Shown: positions 21,226 to 30,318 of the stretch, in pieces
Layout of the letters: every line of letters starts with the position of its first letter
How positions within the stretch are numbered: position 1 is the stretch's first letter
Source of the DNA: Thermomonas sp. XSG
GTDB taxonomy: Bacteria; Pseudomonadota; Gammaproteobacteria; Xanthomonadales; Xanthomonadaceae
Assembly: GCF_014678725.1 (NCBI RefSeq)
Contig: NZ_CP061497.1
Coordinates: 2,372,001 to 2,436,000, forward strand
DNA: 64,000 nt
Reading direction: 5' to 3'
Position numbers and translations under genes: made by a program
The notes under the pieces: generated by a model
The model's input: only the letters and a program-made list of their open reading frames with translations
What the model was told of the DNA's origin: nothing
Databases searched by the model: none

Positions 21226-23816
21226 GCACGCCGGCGGGCGGTGATCCTGCCTGGTCCGCCGCGGCGAAGGCCGCGCAGGCGCGCATCGACGCCCGCCTGG
21301 CGCGTCGCTTCGATACCGGCCATCCCGCCGACCGCCTGATCGCCCTGCGCGCGCGCGCCGTCGACGCGCAGGTGCGGGCAGCGTGGCGGCGCTGCATTCC
21401 GGAAGAGGCGCCCCTGGCCCTGTTCGCGGTGGGCGGCTACGGCCGCGGCGAGCTGTTCCCGCAGTCCGACATCGACCTGCTGGTGCTGGCCGAACCCGAA
21501 GCGCAGCGCGCCTGGGAAACGGCGCTGGCGCGCTTCGTCGCGCTGCTGTGGGATGCTGGCCTCGAGGCCAGTCACGCGGTGCGCTCGGCGCAGGAATGCA
21601 CCGCGGCCGCGGCCGACGACCACAGCGTGCTGACCGCGCTGATCGAGGCACGCCCGCTGTGTGCCGCCGCAGCGACGGAAGAGGCATTGCGCGATGCCAT
21701 CGCGCCGTCGCGCGTGTGGCCGCCGGAAGCGTTCTTCGAGGCCAAGTGCGAGGAGCAGCGCCGCCGCCATGCGCGCTTCGGCGACACTTCCGACAACCTC
21801 GAGCCCAATCTCAAGGACGGCCCAGGCGGGCTGCGCGACCTGCACCTGCTGGGTTGGCTGGCGCTGCGCAGTTTCGGCGTGCATGCGCTGGACCGTCTGA
21901 TCGAGCTGGGCCGGCTGGGCTGGGACGAGGCCGGCGCGCTGGAGCGCGAGCGCCGCGCGTTGTGCCGGCTGCGCTACGGCCTGCACCTGGTGGCGGGCCG
22001 GCGCGAGGAGCGCCTGCGCTTCGATTACCAGAAGCTGCTGGCAGCGCGGCTGGGCTTCGCAGACGATGCCGATTCGCTTGGCGTCGAGAAGATGATGCAG
22101 GGCTTCTACCGCAGCGCCGCGGTTGTGCGGCGGATCGGCGACCGCCTCTTGCAGCGCTTCGAGGAGCATTTCGAAGGTGTTGCCGCGCCCGAGCCCATCG
22201 ATGCGGATTTCGAGCGCCGCGGCGGCTGGCTGGCGGCGCGCACGCCTGGCTGGCTGGCCCGCGATCCCGCCAACCTGTTCGCGCTGTTCGCCGCATGGGC
22301 GGCGGATCCCGGCCTGCGCGGCCTGCATTCGCAGAGCGCGCGCGAACTGGCGCAGGAGCTGCCGCAGATCCCCGCCTACACCGATGCGACGCCGGCGTTG
22401 CGCGAAGCCTTCCTGCAGCTGTTGCGCGGGCCGCAGCCGGTCAGGACGCTGGAGCGCATGGCCCGTTCCGGCGTGCTGGGGCGCTGGATCCCGGCGTTCC
22501 AGCGCGTGTCCGGACGGATGCAGTTCGACCTGTTCCATGTGTTCACCGTCGACCAGCACACGCTGGCGGTGCTGCGCAACCTCGACCAGTTCGCCAGCGG
22601 CGAGGCCGATCCGCGTTTCTCCATCGCGCACCTCGTGTGGCCGTCGCTGCGTAAACCGGAGCTGCTGCTGCTGGCCGGGCTGTTCCACGACATCGGCAAG
22701 GGCCGCGGCGGCGACCATTCTGAAATCGGCGCGGTCGACGCGCGCACATTCTGCGAAGCGCACGGCCTGTCCGAGGCCGACACCGCGCTGGTCGAGTGGC
22801 TGGTGCGCAGGCACCTGCTGATGTCGGTGACCGCGCAGAAGCAGGACATCACCGATCCCGAGGTGATCCACCGTTTCGCCGCCGAGGTGGCCGACCGCCA
22901 GCGGCTGGATGCGCTCTACCTGCTGACCTGCGCCGACATCGCCGGCACCTCGCCAAAACTCTGGAACAGCTGGAAGGACCAGCTGCTGGCCGACCTGCAC
23001 ACCGCCACCCGGCTGGCGCTGCGGCGCGGGCTGGGGCAGCCGGTGGCGGCGGCCGAGCGGATCGCGGAGAACCGCGATGCGGCGCGCGTGTTGCTGCTGG
23101 CGGCGGGGCATGGCGAGGCCGACGTGGCGGCGATGTTCGCGCGCATGCCGGACGAGAATTTCCTGCGCAGCCGCCCCGAACAGATCGCGTGGCAGGCCAC
23201 CGCGCTGCATGGCGCCCGGCCGTTCGAGCCGGTGGTGGCGGCGCGCGCGATCCCGGGTCGCGACGGGCGCGACGGGCTGGACGTGCTGGTGCACATGCCC
23301 GATCGCGATGGCCTGTTCGCCGCCATCGTCATCACGCTTGATCGCCTGGGCATGAGCGTGCTGCAGGCGCGGGTGCTGGACGGCCCGGACGGCACCATCT
23401 TCGACACCTTCCACGTGCTGCCGGCGGAGCAGCGGCAGGCGCCGGAACCGGCGCTGCTGGCCTCGGCGCTGGCGCGCGCGCTGTCGGGAGACCTCAGCCG
23501 CATATTGCCGGCGCGGCGCAGTCAGCCGCGCCACCTGCGCCACTTCCGCGTGGCCCCGCAGCTGGACTTCACCGACATGGCCGGCGGTACCCGCATCGGC
23601 CTGGTCTGCACCGATCGGCCCGGCCTGCTGGCCGACGTGGCGCGGGTGCTGCGCGAACAACGGCTGCGCGTGCACGATGCGCGCATCGCCACCTTCGGCG
23701 CGCGCGCCGAAGACCTGCTGCTGGTCAGCGATGAACACAACCAGGCCCTGGCAGCCGCGCGCCGCGATGCGCTGCGCGACGCGCTGCTGGCGGCCCTCGA
23801 CGGAGAACAACGATGA
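21222..23816 (+). CDS. glnD: Bifunctional [protein-PII] uridylyltransferase / uridylyl-removing enzyme
   Basis: 864 aa from a GTG overlapping the map stop. The nucleotidyltransferase motif '[15 protein letters not shown]' is at residues 71-85 and '[19 protein letters not shown]' is the GlnD-specific segment. The HD hydrolase domain shows '[18 protein letters not shown]'. Two ACT domains close the protein ('[19 protein letters not shown]' and '[18 protein letters not shown]'). It senses glutamine and adds or removes UMP on PII. Its stop overlaps the dapD start (ATGA). Confidence 0.96.
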   Translation: MSTPAGGDPAWSAAAKAAQARIDARLARRFDTGHPADRLIALRARAVDAQVRAAWRRCIPEEAPLALFAVGGYGRGELFPQSDIDLLVLAEPEAQRAWETALARFVALLWDAGLEASHAVRSAQECTAAAADDHSVLTALIEARPLCAAAATEEALRDAIAPSRVWPPEAFFEAKCEEQRRRHARFGDTSDNLEPNLKDGPGGLRDLHLLGWLALRSFGVHALDRLIELGRLGWDEAGALERERRALCRLRYGLHLVAGRREERLRFDYQKLLAARLGFADDADSLGVEKMMQGFYRSAAVVRRIGDRLLQRFEEHFEGVAAPEPIDADFERRGGWLAARTPGWLARDPANLFALFAAWAADPGLRGLHSQSARELAQELPQIPAYTDATPALREAFLQLLRGPQPVRTLERMARSGVLGRWIPAFQRVSGRMQFDLFHVFTVDQHTLAVLRNLDQFASGEADPRFSIAHLVWPSLRKPELLLLAGLFHDIGKGRGGDHSEIGAVDARTFCEAHGLSEADTALVEWLVRRHLLMSVTAQKQDITDPEVIHRFAAEVADRQRLDALYLLTCADIAGTSPKLWNSWKDQLLADLHTATRLALRRGLGQPVAAAERIAENRDAARVLLLAAGHGEADVAAMFARMPDENFLRSRPEQIAWQATALHGARPFEPVVAARAIPGRDGRDGLDVLVHMPDRDGLFAAIVITLDRLGMSVLQARVLDGPDGTIFDTFHVLPAEQRQAPEPALLASALARALSGDLSRILPARRSQPRHLRHFRVAPQLDFTDMAGGTRIGLVCTDRPGLLADVARVLREQRLRVHDARIATFGARAEDLLLVSDEHNQALAAARRDALRDALLAALDGEQR

Positions 23817-24661
23817 CCCCGGATCACGACATCGATACCCTGCGCGCCACTCTTGAAGAGGCGTGGGAGCGCCGCGCCGAGCTGGGCGGCGACGACATCG
23901 CCGGCCGCGTGCGGCCCGCGGTAGCCGCGGCCATCGCCGGGCTGGAAAGCGGTGAATTGCGCGTGGCCGAGCCCGACGGCAACGGTGGCTGGCAGGTCAA
24001 CCAGTGGTTGAAGAAGGCGGTGCTGCTGTATTTCCGCACCCAGGACATGGCCGTGGTGGATGCCGCGCCGGCGCCGTTCTGGGACAAGGTGCCGGCGCGC
24101 TTCGCCGGCTTCGACGAGGCCGCGTTCCGCCAGCTCGGCGCGCGGGTGGTGCCGGGCGCGGTGGTGCGCGCGGGCAGCCACATCGGCAAGGACGTGGTGT
24201 TGATGCCGAGCTTCGTCAACATCGGTGCGTATGTCGGCGAAGGCACGATGATCGATACCTGGGCTACGGTCGGCAGCTGCGCGCAGATCGGCAAGGGCTG
24301 CCACCTGTCCGGCGGCGTCGGCATCGGCGGCGTGCTGGAGCCGCTGCAGGCGGGGCCGACCATCATCGAGGACCACTGCTTCATCGGCGCGCGCTCGGAA
24401 GTGGTGGAAGGCTTCGTGGTCGGCCACCACAGCGTGGTCGGCATGGGCGTGTTCCTCGGCCAGAGCACGCGCGTGTACAACCGCATGACCGGCGAGGTGA
24501 GCTACGGCTCGGTGCCGCCGTACAGCGTGGTGGTGTCCGGCTCGCTGCCGGCGGCCGATGGCAGCCATTCGCTGTACTGCGCGGTGATCGTCAAGCAGGT
24601 GGACGAGAAGACGCGCGGCAAGACCAGCGTGAACGAGCTGCTGCGCGGGTTGGCGGATTGA
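23813..24661 (+). CDS. dapD: Tetrahydrodipicolinate N-succinyltransferase
   Basis: 282 aa; left-handed beta-helix transferase with '[45 protein letters not shown]' hexapeptide repeats (partly quoted), then '[16 protein letters not shown]' and '[18 protein letters not shown]'. It succinylates tetrahydrodipicolinate in lysine/diaminopimelate synthesis; dapE downstream removes the succinyl group two steps later. The ATG overlaps the glnD stop. The usual neighbour arsC-like-dapE is displaced here by a CocE-type hydrolase gene. Confidence 0.96.
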   Translation: MTPDHDIDTLRATLEEAWERRAELGGDDIAGRVRPAVAAAIAGLESGELRVAEPDGNGGWQVNQWLKKAVLLYFRTQDMAVVDAAPAPFWDKVPARFAGFDEAAFRQLGARVVPGAVVRAGSHIGKDVVLMPSFVNIGAYVGEGTMIDTWATVGSCAQIGKGCHLSGGVGIGGVLEPLQAGPTIIEDHCFIGARSEVVEGFVVGHHSVVGMGVFLGQSTRVYNRMTGEVSYGSVPPYSVVVSGSLPAADGSHSLYCAVIVKQVDEKTRGKTSVNELLRGLAD

Positions 24662-24936
24662 TTGATGGTGTTCGCGCGAGGCTGGCCGCCACGCGCTGTT
24701 CGCGACACGCCGTGAATACGTCCATGTAGGCTCATCGGCGGCATCCATGCCGCCGAAGGTCGCGGCCAGCGCACGGCGGCCAGCCTTCCGGCCCTGCAGG
24801 CGTGGCTTGCGGCGTGTCGCGGAATTCGCCTGCCGGCCAGCCTTCCGACAACTTCCGACCTGCCTGCATGACTTTCGGCAGGGGAGCGGCGCGGCGCGCC
24901 ATGGGACAGGATAGGAATCCTCACCGGAGCGATGCC

Positions 24937-26826
24937 ATGAAGAAGCGCCTGTCCGTCACCCTGCTGGTTGCCGCGCTGACGGCCGCCTCGGCCAATTCCG
25001 CGCAGGATCTTTCGCGCTACGGCGAGGATGGGCTGCGCGCCGAGCTGGCATCGATCGCCGAGTCCGACGTCGCCTTGCTGGTGCCGATGCGCGATGGCGT
25101 GGGCCTGTCCACCAACATCTGGCGGCCGAAGGGCGCGAAGGGGCCGCTGCCGACGATCCTGTGGAAGACGCCCTACAACGAACACGTGCTGCGCGGCAGC
25201 ACCGCGCGCTTCGCCGCCGAGGCGGTGCGCAACGGCTACGCCTTCATCGTGCAGAACGAGCGTGGCCGCTATTTCAGCCAGGGCAAGTACGAGATCCTCG
25301 GCTACCCGCAGACCGACGGCTACGACACGCTGAGCTGGATTGCAAAGCAGCCCTGGTCGAACGGCAAGGTCGGCACGCTGGGCTGCTCGTCGTCGGCGGA
25401 GTGGCAGTTGGCGCTGGCAGCGATGAACCACCCCGCGCACGCGGCGATGGTGCCGATGGCGGCGGGCGCGGGCATCGGCAAGGTCGGCCCGTTCTGGGAG
25501 CAGGGCAATTTCTACACCGGCGGCGTGCCGCGCACGCTGTTCGCGATCTGGATGTACGGCGTCGACAATCCCCTGCGCGCACAGCTGCCGCAGGACCTGT
25601 CCGGGCCGATGCGCGCGCGGATCGCGCAGTACAACGACCTCGACGCCAGGAAGCCCGATGTCGAGTGGAAGAAGCAGATCTGGCACCTGCCCTACGCCAG
25701 CCTGCTGTCCTCGCTGGGCGAGCCGCCGGCCACCTTCGAGTCGATGATCGCGCGTGGCCCCGGCGACGCCGAGTGGAAGAAGGGCGGCCTGTACGACGAC
25801 TCGATGGGCTGGGGCGTGCCGGCGCTGTGGTTCAACAGCTGGTACGACGTCTCCATCGGCCCGAACATGGCGCTGTACAACCACGCCCGCAACGTCAATT
25901 CGGACAAGGAGGCCAGCGCCAACCAGTACGTGGTGGTGGGGCCGAACCCGCACTGCCAGTTCGCGCGGCTGGGCAAGGACTACAAGGTCGGCGACCGCGC
26001 CATGGGCGACGCCAGTTTCCCGGTCAACCAGCAGATCTTCGGATTCTTCGACCGCTGGCTGAAGAACCAGCCCAAGGCGTTCGCGGCCGACACCGCGCAT
26101 GTGCGCTACTTCACCATGGGCGCCAACCGCTGGCAGTCCGACGCGCAGTGGCCGCCGAAGGCGGCGCAGCCGGTACGCATGTACCTCCGCTCGAACGGAA
26201 AGGCCAATTCGATGTACGGCGACGGCCTGCTGTCGTTCGAGGCGCCGCGCGCGGACGAGCCGAAGGACAGCTACCGCTATGACCCGGCCAACCCCGTGCA
26301 GACCATCGGCGGCGGTGACTGCTGCAATGGTGGCGTGGTCATCCCCGGTGCGTTCGACCAGCGCCAGATCGAGTCGCGCCATGACGTGCTGGTCTATACC
26401 AGCGAGCCGCTGGAGGCGCCGATGGAAGTGACCGGCTTCGTCGATGCGGTGCTGAAGGTGTCGTCCAGCGCCAAGGACACCGATTTCGCCGTGAAGCTGG
26501 TCGACGTGGCGCCCGACGGCACCGCCTGGATCATCGGCGACACCATCCTGCGCGCCCGCTACCGCGACAGCTACGTCAAGCCGGAGTTGATGCAGCCGGG
26601 CAATGTGTACACGCTCAAGCCCACGCCGATCACAACCTCGATCCAGTTCGGCAAGGGCCACCGCATCCGCGTCGAGATCACCAGCTCCAACTTCCCGAAG
26701 TTCGCCCGCAACCTCAATACCGGCGGGCCCAACGAAACCGAGCGCGAGGCGGTGGTGGCCGACAACGCGATCCATCATTCGGCGGATAATGCGAGCTATA
26801 TCGAACTGCCGGTGGTGAAACGCTGA
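24937..26826 (+). CDS. Secreted CocE/NonD-family hydrolase (X-Pro acyl-peptidase type)
   Basis: 629 aa; 'MKKRLSVTLLVAALTAASANSAQ' is a signal peptide, preceded by a CCGGAG ribosome site. The alpha/beta hydrolase domain starts 'DVALLVPMRDGVGLSTNIWRP', typical of CocE. The nucleophile elbow reads 'GTLGCSSSAEW' (Ser151 in the G-x-S position) instead of the common GxSYxG. 'PALWFNSWYDVSIGPN' supplies the Asp and 'VGPNPHCQF' the His. A C-terminal jelly-roll follows. It likely cleaves esters or amides, perhaps peptides, in the periplasm. It sits inside the dapD-dapE operon and looks like an insertion there; a 275-bp gap with short direct repeats precedes it. Confidence 0.85.
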   Translation: MKKRLSVTLLVAALTAASANSAQDLSRYGEDGLRAELASIAESDVALLVPMRDGVGLSTNIWRPKGAKGPLPTILWKTPYNEHVLRGSTARFAAEAVRNGYAFIVQNERGRYFSQGKYEILGYPQTDGYDTLSWIAKQPWSNGKVGTLGCSSSAEWQLALAAMNHPAHAAMVPMAAGAGIGKVGPFWEQGNFYTGGVPRTLFAIWMYGVDNPLRAQLPQDLSGPMRARIAQYNDLDARKPDVEWKKQIWHLPYASLLSSLGEPPATFESMIARGPGDAEWKKGGLYDDSMGWGVPALWFNSWYDVSIGPNMALYNHARNVNSDKEASANQYVVVGPNPHCQFARLGKDYKVGDRAMGDASFPVNQQIFGFFDRWLKNQPKAFAADTAHVRYFTMGANRWQSDAQWPPKAAQPVRMYLRSNGKANSMYGDGLLSFEAPRADEPKDSYRYDPANPVQTIGGGDCCNGGVVIPGAFDQRQIESRHDVLVYTSEPLEAPMEVTGFVDAVLKVSSSAKDTDFAVKLVDVAPDGTAWIIGDTILRARYRDSYVKPELMQPGNVYTLKPTPITTSIQFGKGHRIRVEITSSNFPKFARNLNTGGPNETEREAVVADNAIHHSADNASYIELPVVKR

Positions 26827-26827
26827 G

Positions 26828-27184
26828 ATGGCCGCGACGCTGTACGGATTGAAGAACTGCGATACCTGCAGGAAGGCGCTGAACTGGCTCAAGCGCTTCG
26901 GCGTCGAACATGCGTTCGTCGATTACCGCGACGAGCGCCAATCGCCGGAAACCTTGCTGGGATGGAAGGACGCGGCGGGCGGCTGGGATGCGCTCATCAA
27001 CAAATCGTCCACGACGTGGCGGCAGCTGCCGCCGAACCGCAAGGCGCCGGGCAGCGATGCCGAGTGGAAGCTGCTGCTGAAGGAATATCCGCAGCTGATC
27101 CGCCGCCCGGTGGTGGTGCTGGACGACGGCACGGTGTCGCAGGGCTTTTCCGACAACGGCTTCAAGAAGCTGTTCGGCGTTTGA
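26828..27184 (+). CDS. ArsC/Spx-family reductase-like protein (YffB type)
   Basis: 118 aa, starting 1 nt after the stop of the hydrolase gene. Thioredoxin fold of the ArsC/Spx group: '[17 protein letters not shown]' with CxxC at the N-terminus, '[11 protein letters not shown]', '[11 protein letters not shown]', '[16 protein letters not shown]' (cis-Pro region) and 'FKKLFGV'. The gene is regularly found just before dapE in proteobacteria (YffB). Biochemical function is not settled; it may act with glutathione. A role in arsenate reduction is possible but not indicated by neighbours. Confidence 0.85.
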   Translation: MAATLYGLKNCDTCRKALNWLKRFGVEHAFVDYRDERQSPETLLGWKDAAGGWDALINKSSTTWRQLPPNRKAPGSDAEWKLLLKEYPQLIRRPVVVLDDGTVSQGFSDNGFKKLFGV

Positions 27185-27192
27185 ACTTGACT

Positions 27193-27213
27193 CCCTCTCC
27201 CGAGGGGAGAGGG
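27193..27213. repeat. Short palindrome before dapE
   Basis: CCCTCTCCC (27193-27201) mirrors GGGAGAGGG (27205-27213). It belongs to the same CCCTCTCCC/GGGAGAGGG dispersed element as the rpsB-tsf spacer. It lies 10 nt before the dapE ATG and could hide or provide the GAGGG ribosome site. Confidence 0.6.
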
Positions 27214-27222
27214 ACTGGAATC

Positions 27223-28356
27223 ATGAGCGACGTACTCCACCTCACCCGCGAACTGATCGCGCGGCCGTCGGTGACGCCGGACGATGCCGGTTGCCAAGCC
27301 TTGATCGCAGGTCGGCTGGCGCGAGCCGGGTTCGCCATCGAGCACCTGCGCTTCGGCGATGTCGACAACCTCTGGGCTACCCACGGCCACGGCGGCCCGG
27401 TGCTGGCGCTGCTCGGCCATACCGACGTGGTGCCGCCCGGCCCACGCGAGGCCTGGGCCAGCGACCCGTTCCTGCCCGAGGTCCGTGACGGCCTGCTGTA
27501 CGGGCGCGGCGCCGCCGACATGAAGGGCAGCGTCGCCGCGTTCGTCATCGCGCTGGAACGCTTCGTCGCCGCGCATCCGGACCATCCTGGCACGGCGGCC
27601 CTGCTGCTGACCTCGGACGAGGAGGGCGATGCCATCGACGGCGTGCGCAAGGTCGCCGAGGTGTTCCGCCAGCGCGGCCAGCGCATCGACTGGTGCATCA
27701 CCGGCGAGCCGTCGTCGAAGGCGGCGCTGGGCGACCTGCTGCGGGTCGGCCGCCGCGGCACGCTGTCGGCCACGCTCACCGTGCATGGCGTCCAGGGCCA
27801 CGTCGCGTATCCGGAAAAAGCGCGCAATCCCATCCACCAGGCGCTGCCGGCGCTGGCGGCGTTGGCGGCGAAGCGTTGGGACGAGGGTTACGAGAGCTTC
27901 CCGCCGACCTCCCTGCAGATCAGCAACGTCCACGCCGGCACCGGCGCCAACAACGTCATCCCCGGCGAGCTGCAGGTGCTGTTCAACCTGCGCTACAACC
28001 CGCACTGGCGCGCGGAGCGGCTGGAGTCCGAATGCGAGGCGGTGCTGCGCGCGCACGGCCTCGAATACGCGCTCCACTGGCATCGCGGCGGCGAACCGTT
28101 CCACACCCCGGAAGGCCCGCTGCGCGCTGCCGCGCGCGAAGTGCTGGCCGCGTTCACCGATGGCGCGCTGCCCGAGGAAAGCACCGGCGGCGGCACCTCC
28201 GACGCCCGCTTCATCGCCCCGCTGGGCGCGCAGTGCATCGAGATCGGCCCGGTCAACGCCAGCATCCACAAGGTCGACGAACACGTGCGGGTGGCCGACC
28301 TGGAGCGGTTGCCGGACCTGTACCTGGCGCTGATGGCGCGGCTGCTGGCGGATTGA
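27223..28356 (+). CDS. dapE: Succinyl-diaminopimelate desuccinylase
   Basis: 377 aa from ATG 27223. M20 peptidase with the dinuclear zinc set: '[11 protein letters not shown]' (His and Asp), '[15 protein letters not shown]' (Asp ligand), '[11 protein letters not shown]' (catalytic and ligand Glu), and '[17 protein letters not shown]' (C-terminal His). The dimerisation lid reads '[22 protein letters not shown]'. It hydrolyses N-succinyl-LL-diaminopimelate for lysine and peptidoglycan. asnB with its own attenuated promoter follows. Confidence 0.96.
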   Translation: MSDVLHLTRELIARPSVTPDDAGCQALIAGRLARAGFAIEHLRFGDVDNLWATHGHGGPVLALLGHTDVVPPGPREAWASDPFLPEVRDGLLYGRGAADMKGSVAAFVIALERFVAAHPDHPGTAALLLTSDEEGDAIDGVRKVAEVFRQRGQRIDWCITGEPSSKAALGDLLRVGRRGTLSATLTVHGVQGHVAYPEKARNPIHQALPALAALAAKRWDEGYESFPPTSLQISNVHAGTGANNVIPGELQVLFNLRYNPHWRAERLESECEAVLRAHGLEYALHWHRGGEPFHTPEGPLRAAAREVLAAFTDGALPEESTGGGTSDARFIAPLGAQCIEIGPVNASIHKVDEHVRVADLERLPDLYLALMARLLAD

Positions 28357-28365
28357 GGGGGGCGC

Positions 28366-28395
28366 TTGCGCGTTCCCGATCCGGCGTGCCATAGT
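28366..28395 (+). promoter_or_regulatory. Putative promoter of the asnB leader
   Basis: TTGCGC (28366-28371), 18-nt spacer, CATAGT (28390-28395). The predicted start falls at about 28401-28402, exactly at the ATG of the leader peptide. No ribosome site precedes that ATG, so the leader would be translated from a leaderless mRNA. Confidence 0.5.
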
Positions 28396-28401
28396 CGGCC
28401 C

Positions 28402-28488
28402 ATGCGCTTCTTCGCCGCCAACGCCAACAACCTCAACCGCAATAATCGCGGCACGAACCATCGTGCGCGGCTGCGGGCCCGCGCATAG
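28402..28488 (+). CDS. Asn-rich leader peptide of the asnB attenuator
   Basis: 28 codons: it starts MRFFAANANNLNRNNRGTNH and then ends in a basic tail RARLRARA and TAG. Seven of the 28 residues are Asn (codons 7, 9, 10, 12, 14, 15, 19), against an expected one. Codon 12 to 15 is read as AAC CGC AAT AAT. It lies 99 nt upstream of asparagine synthetase and directly ahead of a terminator hairpin. By analogy with his, thr, trp and leu leaders, a ribosome stalled for lack of Asn-tRNA would prevent termination. Too short for routine ORF calling. Start ATG at 28402 coincides with the predicted transcription start. Confidence 0.8.
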   Translation: MRFFAANANNLNRNNRGTNHRARLRARA

Positions 28489-28546
28489 GCGAAGCGACAG
28501 CAAGCCGGAATCACCCAAAGCCCGCATCGAAGGATGCGGGCTTTTT
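28472..28546 (+). promoter_or_regulatory. Transcription attenuator of asnB (antiterminator and terminator)
   Basis: Terminator: AGCCCGCATC (28519-28528), loop GAAG, GATGCGGGCT (28533-28542), then a T5 run; a perfect 10-bp stem. Antiterminator: TGCGGGC (28472-28478, codons 24-26 of the leader peptide) is exactly complementary to GCCCGCA (28520-28526), the left arm of the terminator. A ribosome stalled at the Asn codons (up to 28458) leaves 28472-28478 free to pair, which breaks the terminator. A ribosome that reaches the stop at 28486-28488 covers it and lets the terminator form. Confidence 0.8.
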
Positions 28547-28586
28547 CGTTGTGCGGTTTTCACCCATCCACCAAGGAATCCCCACC

Positions 28587-30317
28587 ATGTGCTCCATCTT
28601 CGGCATCTTCGGGCTGCAGCCCGGCGACGACCTTCAGGCCCTGCGGCGGCAGTCGCTGGAACGCTCGCAGAGGCAGCGCCATCGCGGCCCGGACTGGAGC
28701 GGGGTATACATCGACAACGGCGGCGGTGGCAGCGGCGCGATCCTCGTGCACGAGCGGCTGGCCATCGTCGATCCGGCCGGCGGTTCACAGCCGCTGTTGT
28801 CGGCCGACGGGTCGCTGGCGCTGGCGGTGAACGGCGAGATCTACAACCACGTGGCGCTGAAGCGGGAGCTGTCGCAGCCGTATGCCTTCCAGACCGAGTC
28901 GGACTGCGAGGTCATCAACGCGCTCTACCGCGAGGGTGACGCCGATGGGAGGGGGCCGGCATCGTTCCTCAACCGCCTCAACGGCATCTTCGCGTTCGCG
29001 CTGTGGGACAGCGCGAAGGGGCGCGCGATCATCGCCCGCGATCCCATCGGGGTGGTGCCGCTGTACTGGGGCCACGATGCCGAAGGCCGGCTGCGCGTGG
29101 CCTCGGAGATGAAATCGCTGGTGGACGATTGCGCCGACGCGGCGCAGTTCCCGCCCGGGCACTGGTACGACTCCGCGAGCGGGCAACTGACGAAATACTA
29201 CGAGCGCCCGTGGCGCGACTACGACGCGGTGGAAGGCGTCGAGGTGCCGCTGGCCGAGCTGCGCGAGGCGTTCGAGGCCGCCGTGCACCGCCAGTTGATG
29301 ACCGACGTGCCCTATGGCGTGCTGCTGTCGGGCGGGCTGGATTCCTCGCTGGTGGCGGCGGTGGCGGCACGCTACGCACGCCACCGGATCGAGGACGGAG
29401 ACAGGACCGAGGCGTGGTGGCCGCGCCTGCACAGCTTCGCCATCGGCCTGAAGGGCTCGCCCGACCTGGCCGCGGCGCAAGTGGCGGCGGACATGCTGGG
29501 CACGGTCCACCACGGTTTCGAATACACCTTCGAGGAAGGCCTGGACGCGCTGCCGGAGGTGATCCGCCACATCGAGACCTACGACGTGACGACCATCCGC
29601 GCGTCCACCCCGATGTTCCTGCTCGCGCGGCGGATCAAGGCGATGGGGGTGAAGATGGTGCTGTCCGGCGAAGGCAGCGACGAGGTGTTCGGCGGTTACC
29701 TGTACTTCCACAAGGCGCCCAACGCGCGCGAATTCCACGAGGAGCTGGTGCGCAAGCTCGACGCGCTCAGCAACTACGACTGCCTGCGCGCCAACAAGTC
29801 GATGATGGCCTGGGGCGTGGAGCCGCGGGTGCCGTTCCTAGATCGCGAGTTCCTGGACGTGGCGATGCGCATGGACGCGGCGCACAAGATGGTGCGCAAG
29901 GGCGATCCCGGCCCGCAGCGGATGGAAAAGGGCGTGCTGCGCGCGGCGTTCGAGGGCTACCTGCCGCCGGAGATCCTGTGGAGGCAGAAGGAGCAGTTCA
30001 GCGATGGCGTCGGCTACGGCTGGATCGACGGCCTGAAGGCACACGCGGAGGCCGAGGTGTCCGACCGCGTGCTGGCCGCGGCCGACAAGCGTTTCCCGGT
30101 CAACCCGCCGCAGACCAAGGAAGCGTACTGGTACCGGCACATCTTCGAGCAGTTCTATCCCAGCCGCGCGGCGGCGGAAACGGTGCCGGGCGGCAAGTCG
30201 ATCGCCTGTTCATCGGCGGCGGCGATCGCGTGGGACGCCAGCTTCGCAGGCATGGCCGACCCCTCCGGCCGCGCGGTGGCGGGGGTGCACAACGACGCCA
30301 TCGCGGCCGCGGGCTGA
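28587..30317 (+). CDS. asnB: Asparagine synthase (glutamine-hydrolysing) B
   Basis: 576 aa from ATG 28587. Cys2 is the glutaminase nucleophile ('MCSIFGIFG'). Ntn domain with 'HRGPDWSGVY', 'HERLAIVDP' and 'LAVNGEIYNH'; synthetase domain with the ATP pyrophosphatase loop 'YGVLLSGGLDSSLVAAV' and 'LSGEGSDEVFGGY'. The C-terminus matches long class B enzymes ('EAYWYRHIFEQFYPS'). It makes Asn from Asp, Gln and ATP. Expression appears to be controlled by the Asn-codon attenuator upstream. Its stop is 1 nt from the end of the convergent diguanylate cyclase gene. Confidence 0.96.
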   Translation: MCSIFGIFGLQPGDDLQALRRQSLERSQRQRHRGPDWSGVYIDNGGGGSGAILVHERLAIVDPAGGSQPLLSADGSLALAVNGEIYNHVALKRELSQPYAFQTESDCEVINALYREGDADGRGPASFLNRLNGIFAFALWDSAKGRAIIARDPIGVVPLYWGHDAEGRLRVASEMKSLVDDCADAAQFPPGHWYDSASGQLTKYYERPWRDYDAVEGVEVPLAELREAFEAAVHRQLMTDVPYGVLLSGGLDSSLVAAVAARYARHRIEDGDRTEAWWPRLHSFAIGLKGSPDLAAAQVAADMLGTVHHGFEYTFEEGLDALPEVIRHIETYDVTTIRASTPMFLLARRIKAMGVKMVLSGEGSDEVFGGYLYFHKAPNAREFHEELVRKLDALSNYDCLRANKSMMAWGVEPRVPFLDREFLDVAMRMDAAHKMVRKGDPGPQRMEKGVLRAAFEGYLPPEILWRQKEQFSDGVGYGWIDGLKAHAEAEVSDRVLAAADKRFPVNPPQTKEAYWYRHIFEQFYPSRAAAETVPGGKSIACSSAAAIAWDASFAGMADPSGRAVAGVHNDAIAAAG

Positions 30318-30318
30318 A

